Source of the DNA: Psococerastis gibbosa
Taxonomy: Eukaryota; Arthropoda; Insecta; Psocodea; Psocidae
Direction of reading: 5' to 3'
DNA length: 64,000 bases
NCBI GenBank assembly: GCA_963971405.1
Contig: OZ020487.1
Span: forward strand, 35,995,039-36,059,038
In this document: in pieces, positions 22,155 through 32,706 of the stretch
Numbering within the stretch: position 1 is the stretch's first letter
How the letters are laid out: each line of letters starts with the position of its first letter
Notes under the pieces: generated by a model
What the model saw: the letters and a program-made list of their open reading frames with translations, nothing else
Database searches by the model: none
Told to the model about the DNA's origin: nothing
Translations under genes and position numbers: made by a program

Positions 22155-25100
22155 ATGTCTGTCGCTATAATGAGAAGGTTGAAAATGTCCAAATTAGCTG
22201 CAGCTACAAGAGAATTGCGAGCCATGTCTACACAGACCCCATTAGTTAGTGCCTGCGTCAATGAAAAGACTGGTGTTGCAATTGTGACGATGCAGAGACC
22301 ACCAGTCTGCGGTATTAACTTGGAATTGGCCTCTGAGTTACTCAAGACCTTCAAAGATCTCGAGGCTAACAAGTGTCGTGGAGCTATTTTAACATCGGTA
22401 AGATTGTAAGACTGTTTTACCCTAGATGGTCCCCTGGATATTTCTAGTATATCAGTGTCTTTGGTGGGTCCTTGAAAAAGGCACCTTTAGAAACAACCAC
22501 AACGGATGTATTTAGGCCTAATTTGCAATTTGCAGAAAACGATTGTCATAGCGGGATATGAACGCAAGATCTTTGTCTACTCGGTCCATCATATACGGAA
22601 CCACATTTACAGAGATTCTATGCATTGCACTATCTGGGCATCTGAGACTCGTACCTGTACTCGCATCTTGGTTAAGTCATGCTTTCGCCTGTTTCATTGC
22701 GTCAATAGAAAGCTTATCTCAGCTTCTCCATTATCGCTTGTAGCCGGTGCAGGTTGACATCGAGAACGTATACCAGTTTGCCAATGGCCAACAATTCTTA
22801 CGGGAACAATACAAATAATGTCTGAAATTCATGGGGTCATTGCCATTGGACAAGGGACCTATGGGCCTCTATAAGTAGGCATTATTCCATATAAAGTCCT
22901 TCGGGACATCATTATAGAATAAAAATAAAATAATCAATGTGTTGTATAACTGCGCTTTAAAACACACATTTCGTCCATTTTTATCAGCTTTTTGCATTTT
23001 ATTTTCAGGCGATGCCATCAATATTTTCGGCGGGCTTGGACATTTTAGAAATGTATAAACCTGATGTGACAAGAATGAAATCGTTTTGGAGCACACTACA
23101 AGACTTGTGGCTGGCTCTCTATGGCTCAAGCTATCCTACAGCTGCGGCTATAAATGTATGTTCAATGAAATGTTGTTTAAAAACTAGTTTTTTAGGTGGG
23201 AATACCATCGACAGTGGCGTAGCCAGAATTTTTTTTTTTTTTGGGGGGTCCAGTTTTCATAAAGTTTGCCCGCTTACGATAGGTTTTCGAATGGGTGGTG
23301 TTTCATTTGGCGCTCCCCCCCCCCCCCCCCGGATTGTTTTTTAAAAGATAGGCCTGAAATTTTGATTTTGCAGGCGGTAACTTTATTAACAAAACTGGAA
23401 AAAGGGGCACCGGGGTCTCCCCGGCGAATTTTTTTTTAGATCAATATCTAAATAATTTGCTATTTTGCTAAATTTTGGGGGGGGGGGGGTCCAAACCCTG
23501 CTGACACCCCTCCCCCTTGGCTACGCCACTGTCCATCTACCTCCTTTTGCAGAATGCAAGTGACATTGACGAGGTAGCAGACATTAAAGACTTAATAATG
23601 ATGTCTGCTACCACGTCAATCCACTTGCATTATGCAAAACTAGGTTGATGGAATTGCCGCCATAGCAATACCAACTAGCAAGCAATGATTTTTATGCTCT
23701 TCCTGAATGTCAATGGTCCTCACTTCCACCCCGCCAGAGAATCATCATGTCCTTTACTAAGTTCTTTTTTTCTGAGCTTCGGATGTTGTCGTATGAAAGT
23801 CCTTATAAGAGACAAATGGACAGAGCCATTCATGGGCCGGAGTGGTGTCGGCATAGGCGGCAACTCCACCGGCGAATTTACTTCGTTTGTGATTTGAGAT
23901 TTTTTGTTGATTTTGTTTTGAGGAGACTATTATGTGGATACTTAACTTATCTCTTATAAACTAAGTTATAATATGGTAGCAGACATCATTAATAAGTCTC
24001 TACCATATTGTAACTTAAGTTATAATAGATAAGTTAAGAATCGACATAATAGTCTCATTAAAACAAAACAAACAAAAAACTTCATATCACAAATGAAGTA
24101 AATTCGCCGGTAGCAATGCCGCCATAGGTGATGCTTCACTGGGGAGCACTATTCATGCTCACAATCATTTCTGACGCCATATTTAGTATTAACTTCTTTT
24201 AGAATTACCTGCTGTGATGGATGTCAATTCTCAAATATAGCGCCCATGATTAACTTATTGTTATCATTACAACTCTCACTCTTATTGTTATTGTCATTGA
24301 TGAGCATTCTTCCCTGTCATTTTAATTTACTGAAGTTGCTGAGCTACAGGTCCAAATGATAGGCTTACAATCCAATAACAGCTATTAATTTTAAATTTTA
24401 CTTCATTACAATTCAAATGATCACTTAGGTCTTAGTTTAGTCGTAAAATGAAGGAAATTAAATAGAAAATGATACGATATGCCACTCTCCATAAGGTAAT
24501 CATGGGCGCTATTATGAGGGATTGAACCTCCAATCAGAGGAGGGGATTTTGCCACACTGTTTTTTATATTTCTATTACAAAGGTTGTCCCATCCTGTGGC
24601 TGGAGACCGTTATCAATATGGCTGCTAGTGTAGCCTGTACAAGATATGTACGCAATTTGGCGGGGAAAGCCAGTGATAAGTGTAGCCTGCACAAGCTAAG
24701 TACAGGTTTTTTTGATCGGGTCCAGGTATCCGTTCTGCTATGCTGCAATGTGTAAGACTTCGATATTTTTGGCGTTGGTACTTATCTCTGATAGTTGGCT
24801 TATGGTTAACGGGTGCCTCGTAAGACATATTATGGCTCCCGCCGCTCCAGTTAATATATTTCTATGGGTTGTCCCGGCTGGAGGCTAATGATATCCTGGT
24901 TAATGAAATACATCTTTTAGATCAACCGTGGTCTTTTAGCCCGGATTCTCATATTCCATCAAGGTATGATTCATTACAAAAGTATACATGAACGTAAGGT
25001 GCCCATTCCATTGACCGGCTCGGGCTATTTCCAAAAACGGTGACGTGGCAGCAGACATTCAAGACTTAGGTGGCGTTTCCACCGACCTCGCATTGCAGAA

Positions 25101-27505
25101 TTGACGGAAATGTTTATTTTCCTCTATGCCATAGTTAAAATTGATCAATGATCATACAGTAAAATCACAAACAAACAAACTAAAATTAAAAAATGGCGTC
25201 ATGGGATATGTTAAGTACAAACATTTTAATAGATTTCTATAAAAAGAAAAATTCTAATTTCCGTCAATGTCATTTGCATTCTGCAATGCTAGGTCAGTGG
25301 AAACGCCACCTAAGTCTTGAATGTCTGCTACCACGTCACTGTTTTTGGAAATAGCCCTAGCCGGTCAATGGAATGGGCGCCTTAAGGAACAATTATTTTA
25401 ATGGTATACACATTTTTAGGGTCACAGTCCAGCTGGCGGATGCTTACTTGCTATAAGCTGTGAATACCGGGTAATGGTTCATCAGGAAGGAAAACCTTAT
25501 ACAATTGGGCTTAATGAAACGCAGCTGGGGATTGTGGCGCCGCAATGGTAAGGTTCTTTCATTTTTACATTTTAGCTTTCTTATTTATCCGTTAGTACAA
25601 TATCAGTAAAGCTTTGTTATTTTTTGATTTCCGCATTTACTTGCTTCGAGGTCCCTGAAACCCAATGAACTGGTTTTTATGAAGTGTCTGTTTGTCTGGC
25701 TGTCCTTCGATTTGTGGACAAACTATGGATTTTGATGAAATTAGGTTAAAAAAAAATCGTATCCCAGGACCATTTTTTATATTTTGGCTAACTATATACG
25801 TATTTATTTAATTATTTCCGGTCGTAAAAATCTTCGCCTGTACATGAATGTTATTGTATTACTTTTGAACTACCTAGTTAACTTAGTCCTTTGTTTCTCA
25901 GGTTTATTGACTCATATCACAATACATTGCCACGTAGAATTGCTGAAAGTGCCTTAACAACCGGTAAGCTTTTCACCGTTGACGAAGCTCTGAAAGTCGG
26001 TCTGATTGACGACATTGCAAAAGATAAGGAAGAAGCGGTGGCCAAAGCGGAGGTATGGATTTCTGGCTTCTCGAGGATTCCACGTAAGTAGCTGCCACTT
26101 TTACACTTTGCACTGCTGCCCATTTATGGCCGTTGGAATATATTGCAGCCAAAATAGGATAATCCTAAAAAATTATATTAGAAAAGAAACTATAACTGTC
26201 TAATACCAGGGAAATTATGTAATTTATGTTAGGTAAAACATAGGTAGCTATGGAGGTCTGGCACATTGTAATAACCTTTAGACGCGCTAATATATGTAGG
26301 AGCACACTGCTATAGTCGTTTTATTTATTTATATAACACAAATTGGGCACACATTTCAAATTCCAAGACTAACAAACCTAGAAATTAGAAAGAAAAAAAA
26401 AGTCAAAAGTTACGTTGTCAGTCGTATTTATGGCGCCAATTTTGGTTTTTAACGTGACCGAAGAACTTATTTATGGAGGGGGGGGTGGATATAAGCGAAA
26501 TTTACACTAAATACAATAGGATTCACTTTGTGCCACCCAGTGAAAATTTCTTAAAATATGCTCTGGTTGTACAAGCACGCTACCTTGCCACCGAAGTGGC
26601 TAAAATTTGAAGCTAAACCGGTCAGAAAGACTCGTAAATCGGGTTTTAGTCAGAAAGTATCCTTTATTCTCCCACTGTTTTACGGACACAGTTGACTCAG
26701 CCAAAAAATCAAACGTCAATTAGATGTTAATTAGATAATAAATATTGACTTTTTGTTCTATTACTAAGCCAACCTAGCGGAGTTAGGGCTATAAAGCCCT
26801 CTCTTACACTCAACTAGAAAGGCCCGGGACCGCCTGCTTTACATGCCCTCCGAGCATGGCCAGAAAATGTAGGAAGTGTAGGACTCGAACCAACAACCTT
26901 TCGGGTGAAAGTCAGAGTCAGATAAAATTAAGCCTTTGATAATGCGACGGGTTATTAATCAGCTAAGGCAGTAACTATGCAAAGGCGTGAGTGTCACTGA
27001 ACTAAGCATTAGATCAAAATGCTGATATTTCTTCCAGAAATTACTAATAATTTGCGGGTTTCCATGTTTTAATAGTAATTGACCCACATCGTGAATACCC
27101 CTAAAACCTTCAGTACTTCGGCACTGTACTGCACCGTTTCGCACCATAGTAGTTCCACCACTGTATCCATATGATATATCTAAAAATGCTCAGAAAAATG
27201 TCTCCTGTTTGTCCTGATAATTTTGTCAATCCTACGATTGATATTTCAAGAGATATTTAGTATTTGCACTGATAAGGGTTTTCCCCTTCCAATTGTCTCT
27301 TCATCACCCGTTCTGAAGTGAATTAAATTATGTTGTTGCAGCCGCAGCTCGCACATTAACAAAACGGGCTCTTCGCGGTGAAGCACTCAACAGACTGAGT
27401 AAACAGAAGGAGGCCGACTTGGAACACTTCGTTGCGTTCGCCACATCAGAAAAGGTCCAGAAATCACTAGCTGTTTATCTAGAGGCTTTGAAGAAGAAAA
27501 ATTGA
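22155..27505 (+). CDS. ECI1: Enoyl-CoA delta-isomerase 1, mitochondrial, paralogue B
   Basis: This is the second tandem ECI1 gene, with five exons: 22155-22397, 23009-23155, 25420-25547, 25902-26083 and 27342-27505 (TGA). The exon lengths are identical to paralogue A and again give 287 residues. It has a basic N-terminal presequence (MSVAIMRRLKMSKLAAATR), FSAGLD at 87-92 and GHSPAGGC at 131-138. The expected catalytic Glu163 lies in NETQLGIVAPQW, which fits the family consensus better than paralogue A. The C-terminus VQKSLAVYLEALKKKN has no peroxisomal signal. Reaction and location are as for paralogue A. Introns 1-2 are loaded with elements: R2, a hAT-like MITE and palindromes. Palindrome P4 ends only 38 bp before the exon 3 start. 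I regard B as the conserved copy and A as the more divergent one; expression data would decide this. Confidence 0.93.
22625..22915 (+). repeat. Dispersed repeat R2, copy 2
   Basis: Shares GGTTAAGTCATGCTTTCGCC, TTGACATCGAGAACGTATA and ATAATGTCTGA with 50545-50806. It lies in ECI1-B intron 1. Function unknown. Confidence 0.6.
23195..23661. mobile_element. Palindromic MITE (P5), split by a hAT-like MITE
   Basis: The left end GGTGGGAATACCATCGA and right end GGTTGATGGAATTGCCGCC are imperfect complements. The core GACGAGGTAGCAGACATTAA pairs with its complement. The left arm is broken by the insertion at 23212-23531. Confidence 0.65.
23212..23531. mobile_element. hAT-like MITE inside P5
   Basis: Ends CAGTGGCGTAGCCAGAATTT and TTGGCTACGCCACTG are the same as the 17335-18036 element, of which this is a shorter relative. 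The flanks ACCATCGA and TCCATCTA match at six of eight positions, consistent with an aged 8-bp duplication. Confidence 0.75.
23856..24123. mobile_element. Palindromic MITE (P6) in ECI1-B intron 2
   Basis: Long inverted arms (GGCGGCAACTCCACCGGCGA and complement) enclose ATATGGTAGCAGACATCATT. This is the closest relative of P1 in UQCRC2 intron 5, sharing AACTTATCTNTTATAA and GAGACTATTATGT. It is flanked by ATA on both sides. Confidence 0.75.
24998..25381. mobile_element. Nested palindromic MITE (P4) in ECI1-B intron 2
   Basis: Same outer and inner arms as P3 in ECI1-A, with the central unique core in the opposite orientation. Left flank TAA and right flank TTA. It ends 38 bp before the first base of ECI1-B exon 3, so it borders the branch-point region. 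Confidence 0.75.
25605..25830 (+). repeat. Repeat R1, diverged fragment
   Basis: A weak R1 match in ECI1-B intron 3: AAAGCTTTG, GAAGTGTCTGTTTGTCTGGC, ACAAACTATGGATTTTGATG and ACCATTTTTTATATTTTGGC in R1 order. Confidence 0.5.
26751..26925 (-). mobile_element. tRNA-derived SINE (family F1) in ECI1-B intron 4
   Basis: On the minus strand it reads CGAAAGGTTGTTGGTTCGAG then TCC, a good Pol III B box. A body ends in GGTTGGCTTAGTAATAGAAC and short A/T runs. The same unit occurs at 49167-49294 and 55761-55963. Here the A-box end is eroded. Confidence 0.7.
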
Positions 27506-28489
27506 TTACATATCAGGTGATAACTACCAAGGTCCGTGAACACAAAGTACAATCTGAGTTTTATGTACATAAAAAAGAATTGTATTTACTAAAAATTAGA
27601 AAGCACGTAGGCGCATTCGAACGAACGGCCAGCGTAGGGTTTTTCCCGATCAGGTAATTTGTCGTGGCATTCTTACAGATTTAAGCATTCTGTAATTTTG
27701 TATTCACAAACGTTTCTATTCAAAGCCATTGTAAATGCTTCATTTGTATCAACTCGGGGTTAGTGCAAAAATTAGGGTTGAAACATTCCTAAATATATAA
27801 GTTAGAAGTACAGTTGGCGCCCTATTCAACGTTAGAGGGGCGTCAATTCAGGTTTCCTGGGAGTGGGGAAATATCAAAGTCCAAAATACGCCTGGATGTG
27901 GAAACCATACTGTATTCAATGCAGTTGACAATAACGACTGTTAAAAAATGTAGGCAAAGTCGGTTCTTTATGTGGCCATTTCGTATCTTATTGGTGACTG
28001 TGGAAGGAAGAGTTCATAAAATTTGCCAGATTGACTCGCACAGTCTCTTACATTCTTGATTTATAAAATATTTCATAATCTGCCTTAACTTCACTGTCAA
28101 TTTAGAAATTTATTGGTACCTTCAACCTTCTATCTGAGGCTGTTAGAACTTTTCTTACTTATGCATTATCGTTTATTGATACATGTTTCATTTGGTTTTA
28201 TTGTTTATGAAATACATCTATATTTTTAGTAATCGGAAATAGACTCCGTTTTCCGCGACCCCAAACTTTTCACAGAGCCAACCTGGCGTGGCCAGATTAG
28301 TTGTGGTTTATTAGGAAAATGTTCCGCCGGGCCTGAGACCACCCAACCCCAATCACCTTCACTGGTAGGAAAAACGCAGTTGTCGGGCATAACATCCCAA
28401 ATAGAGCTGTGGTCAAGAAAGAAGATCCTCTGCTGGTCCTCAGGCAAATGGGTTGTCAGGCTGGGCCACAACGGTTTTTTTTTCATTTA
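27506..28489. other. Intergenic, no gene seen
   Basis: Downstream of ECI1-B. A block at about 28375-28480 (GGTCAAGAAAGAAGATCCTC) resembles 55200-55290 and, inverted, about 61960-62035. This is a low-copy dispersed repeat. Nothing else was recognised. Confidence 0.5.
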
Positions 28490-31379
28490 TAGCCCAGTCA
28501 ATGAACGCTCAAAAAAAGGTATAGAGGGAGTTGGAGGGATAACAATTTTTGACTTCGTAACTTTGTTTAGACTAGTTAGGAGGTGAACATATCAAAAGTC
28601 CTCACTCGGAGCCCTTGAGCCGGTGGGGAGGGGGGGCTGTGAAGGTACCGTTTTTTGGTTTTTCGCTTATATTTCGGAAATTATGCGCCCCAGCGATATT
28701 TCTGTTCTATACCAAATTAATGCTGATTAAATTTGCTACAATTTATATGAAGTAAAGTTTTTTTGTTATCTTGCATAGTTTTCGAGATATCTGCTCGGGA
28801 AAATCAGTAACTTTGGCGTCAAACGTATTGGCCAAAATATACACCATTACCGGTAGGTATGCACACATAATGAGTATTGGACGGACGTCTAAATAGCTCC
28901 CAACATTCATCCGTTGCTATGAACATATTGTTTGTGCATGTGGAAAAAGGGCAAAAAGAAAAGAAGAAGAAAAAAAGAATTATTTTTTATTGGTACCTAT
29001 TGAAAAGTCAAAAAAATACAATAGAGTGCCATTTCAGTTAATTACTTTGCTCTCATGGGGCGGGGAGGGTGTTTTGATTTTGATTTGGGCGCCATTTTCT
29101 CCGATGTCTTCTTCATGGGACCCCTGGTCAGGGACGGAACCAGCCCATTTCCCCATTTGGGGGGGGGGGGGGTCAAACAGGAAAACATATGTACTGTAGT
29201 ATCAATTACATTAGAGAGTAATAAATTAACTTGCAATATATTTACAAAATTTTGGGAAGAGGGGCAGCGACCCCCTGTCACCCCCCCCCCCCCCCCGTAT
29301 GCGTCCAGGCCCCCTTCTCATGTTAAAACGGCCAGTGCATCCTCTTCATCTCAGTCCACGAGAGGAACCCTATTCTGGCAGTTCCCCTGGCACATTTTAC
29401 ATAATGGGGAGTATTTGAGGCTCTAAGGTTTTGGCTATTAAGTACGTTTCAGGCTCTGGCGCAGACGTTTTGCACTAGGAGACATTTTTTAGGACAGCGT
29501 CCGGTGTAGCTCCTATCTCATCACCAGGCATTTCTTGTTTATCTTCCACCAATATGTCTGAAGAGGCAAGTTATATTATTTCCCAGTCACAGCTGAACTT
29601 TTAGAAAAGTCCTGAGGGAATGTTGTTTTGCTGCTCCCTCGGTGGACGGAAGGTATGACATGTCAGGCTTAGTGGTGGCCACCGATTTATGGAATGTCTT
29701 GTATCTGTAAGCATTCAGGGAGACCTCTTTCGCTGGAGCCCGGAGCCATACCACCTAAAGATGCAGGTTTCACCTGCCTTTTATGCCTGGGCGATGGTGG
29801 AGGAAGGGTCTGAAAAGACCGCTGCTGCTTTCTAGACCCCTGGACAAATGCGACTTTGTGTTTCAAGATGCAGATGTTGTGTTGCATCCACTAAAGGCGT
29901 GCAAGAACAAGACGTTCTTGAAACCTTGTTGCTGAAGCTCTTGGAGGTTTGATGAAACAAATGTCCTTAATTGCGCATCAGCTCAAGCCATCAAGAGGAC
30001 TATGCGATCTACATCTAAACACACAATGCCGACAGGTAATGTTTCCGAAATGACTTCCCCACACCGAGGGAGCAGCAAAACAGCATTCCCTCCGAACGTT
30101 TCTGGAAGTTCAGCCGCGGCTGAGAAATAACCTGCCTCATAAGACGTATAGGTGGAAGACAAGAACTGCCTGGACCCAGTCCGAAATTAGCTAACAGCTG
30201 CATCGGAGGATATCCTAAAAATATTTTAAGCAAAACAGACTTTGCCAACGCAAAGTGTGGCTGCAAAAAAGCAAGCCTCAAATACCCCCACTATGTAAAA
30301 ATTGTCAGTGCCTCGCTCAGAAGAGAAGAGGAGGATCCACATGCCATTTTCCTTCAGAACAAGACCGAACAGCAAGGGGCATGGACGGATACGGGGGGGT
30401 GGGGGTGACAGGGGGTCGCTGCCCCCCTTCCCAAAATTTTGTAAATATATTGCAAGTTAATTTATTACTCTCTAATGTGATTGATACTACAGTACATATG
30501 TTTTTCTGTTTGACCCACAACTGCCCCCCCCCCCCCAAATGGGGATATGGGCTGGTTCCGTCCCTGAACAGGGGTCCCATGAAGAAGACATCGGAGAAAA
30601 TGGCGCCCAAATCAAAATCAAAATACCCTCCCCGCCCCATGAGAGCAAAGTAATTAACTGAAATGGCACTCTATTGTATTTTTTTGACTTTTCAATAGGT
30701 GCCAATAAAAAATAATTCTTTTTTTCTCTTCTTTTCTTTTTGCCCTTTTGCCACATGCACAAACAATATGTTCATAGTAACGGATGCATGTTGTTGGGAG
30801 CTATTTAGACGTCCGCCCAATACTCATTATGTGTACATACCGGTAATGGTTTATATTTTGGCCAATACGTTTGACGCCTCGCAACACTAGAATTGGTTTA
30901 ACTTAAGAAAGAATGTCTATCAAACGGTAAAGTAACATAAACTATTGAAGGGAATTTAATGTTCTACAACTCTATGGCCTGCATTTATTTTTTGGTTGCA
31001 TTGTTAAAGAGTTATCCTGTCAAAAAGTTCAAAAAAAAGTTAGGAAAAAGTGGATTTTTTCAAAATTACTGATTTTCCCGAGCAGATATCTCGAAAACTA
31101 TACAAGATATCAAAAAAACTTTACTTCATATAAATTGTAGAAAATTTAATCAGCATTAATTTGGTGTAGAGCAGAAATATCGCTGGGGCGCATAATTTCC
31201 GAAATATAAGCGAAAAACCAAGAAACGGTACTCTCAAAGCCCCCCCCCCCCCCCCCCGCCTCAAGGGCTATGAGTGAGGACTTTTGATATATTCACCTCC
31301 TAACTAGTCTAAACAAAGTTACGAAGTCAAAAATTGTGTTCCCTCCAACTCCCTCTATACCTCTTCATTGACTGGGCTA
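28490..31379 (+). mobile_element. Long-TIR DNA element with decayed nuclease/Cys-rich gene (element 1)
   Basis: The ends are TAGCCCAGTCAATGAA and its complement, flanked by TTA on both sides (28487-28489, 31380-31382). The inverted arms are very long: 28490-29317 on the left, 30372-31379 on the right. The left arm lacks about 180 bp seen in the right arm (about 30880-31060). Interior 29318-30371 has a plus-strand gene remnant. The end sequence resembles the TAGTCCGGTCAATTTAGAC end of the element at 44238-46236, and both contain the same protein family. G/C homopolymer runs interrupt the arms. Confidence 0.8.
29880..30340 (+). pseudogene. Decayed C-terminal part of XPG/PIN-like + Cys-rich protein
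   Basis: In broken frames the plus strand gives LPHTEGAAKQHSLRTFLEVQ (from about 30052), matching in pattern LPPTSVAAHQHLFRVYYQVQ of the 45-kb element. A second piece reads NAKCGCKKASLK and then CKNCQC (about 30246-30315), matching the Cys-rich motif AKCGCKKVGLSC...CTNCQG. Several stops and frameshifts separate these pieces. The parallel order of both blocks, inside an element with related ends, makes the assignment credible despite weak identity. Confidence 0.6.
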
Positions 31380-31439
31380 TTAACAATATACACCTTTCTG
31401 CCGCCCCCCCCCCCCCCCAATACCGGTTACATTCAAGTG

Positions 31440-31785
31440 CAAACAACCCTTAAGAAAGTACGGTACTTACAGTTACCAAGCCTAAGCATCTCAAGAATGA
31501 CCCAATAGGAACTGTATCTATGAAATACCATGTGAATGTGATGGAGAACATGTCGGTCACTAGCAGAAAGAGTACAGGAACACAAACGGTGCGTGAGACT
31601 GGGAGAAACAGAGAAATCCCATTTAGCAGACCCTTTCTGGACTAAAGACCATACAATCAAATGGGACACATCAAGGATCATTATTAGGGAGACAAGTTTC
31701 ACACAGAGAAAGCCAAAAGAAGCAACAGCTATGGCCCTGAATATTGATCCCATAAGCCAGCCCAGCATGACATACACCCGTTAGG
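31440..31785 (+). pseudogene. Penelope-like retroelement remnant (GIY-YIG end)
   Basis: The plus strand reads CIYEIPCECDGEHVGH (about 31510-31558), then after a frameshift LAERVQEHKRCVRLGETEKS and HTIKWDTSRIIIRE, up to a stop at 31782. This order is typical of the C-terminal GIY-YIG endonuclease of Penelope-like elements. The reverse transcriptase is missing. It lies next to the right end of element 1. Confidence 0.7.
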
Positions 31786-31824
31786 GTCGCCATTAGTTAG
31801 GGATAAAGTTCAGGTAGAAGGGGT

Positions 31825-31984
31825 CCATGGGGTCCGGACACCCCCCCCCCCCCCCCCGATATACATTTTTGTATGTAAACCTGTATGGTTTGAAGAATTT
31901 ATCCATTAATTCAGTAATAAATTACGTTTAAAAAAAATTTGGACCCCCCTCCCCTCCCGAAATCAAAACCTGGGCACGGCCTTG
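31825..31984. mobile_element. MITE fragment related to 38626-38806
   Basis: Shares GGGGTCCGGACACCCC, TGTAAACCTGTATGGTTTGA and GAAATCAAAACCTGGGCACG with the intact element at 38626-38806. The left terminus is missing. Confidence 0.6.
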
Positions 31985-32430
31985 CCTTCACCTAAAAATG
32001 GGCTCCGCCCTAATTGTTCGATGTCTGTAAGCGCCCTGCTTCTAATGAATATTAACTCAGGAGGCAATTTAAGTCCAACTAATCCTTTGCTAAATACTGG
32101 CAATGGGAATAAATTAGTGTATAACTTTTGGTTGGTAGTCAATGGTTGGTTGCTGAATAAGAATTGAATGGGCCGTACTACAGAATGGACATGGAGTAAG
32201 AAAGTGAGCTGAGTTGAACTGAGTTAGCAGTTGCAGTCAATTCACTCCATTGTGAGGGCAATTGAGAGCCCGGGGAGTGACATCAAAAGTCTTCCTGTCC
32301 TACAATAGGACCCCATCTTCTATTCAGCTTCCCAATATCCGTACGTGGCGGATCCAGACTAGATACATCTCGCTGCGTTGCATTGCTCCAGTTATTTCAA
32401 TACTCTCAATTTGTATTAACTTAGTACTGT

Positions 32431-32701
32431 TGTAAGTGGGATCACTATTGGGGCTTGGGGCGCAACAGGCTACTCACTGTTCTGGTTGTCTTGCCGCCTG
32501 GTGTCGAGATGAGCTCGCTGTGGACGATGGACAAACACGCAGTGAACCAACAAAAGCAACCCGCGCAGAAGCTTAGTTCGGTACTAAGAAAACGAAGGAA
32601 GTTCAATAATAAAACAAGTTGCTGCGAATGCTCGCTCGTACTCAACGGAACTGCGCGATTAATAGAACTTGTTATAATACAAAACTGAATTATTTTTAAC
32701 A
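32431..32701. mobile_element. Solo LTR
   Basis: A 271-bp unit begins TGTAAGTGGG and ends TTTTTAACA, with exact 5-bp duplications ACTGT (32426-32430, 32702-32706). It contains an AATAAA signal at about 32606. No internal retrotransposon sequence lies on either side, so it is probably the product of LTR-LTR recombination. The clade is not determinable. Confidence 0.7.
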
Positions 32702-32706
32702 ACTGT

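Noticed and set aside
29055-29426. Open frame in the left arm of element 1 (and its mirror at 30317-30640)
   Set aside because: Both lie in inverted arms and depend on G/C homopolymers and low-complexity Pro/Gly translation; not a credible protein.
31433-31777. Minus-strand open frame of 114 codons
   Set aside because: It is the antisense shadow of the Penelope-like GIY-YIG remnant on the plus strand.
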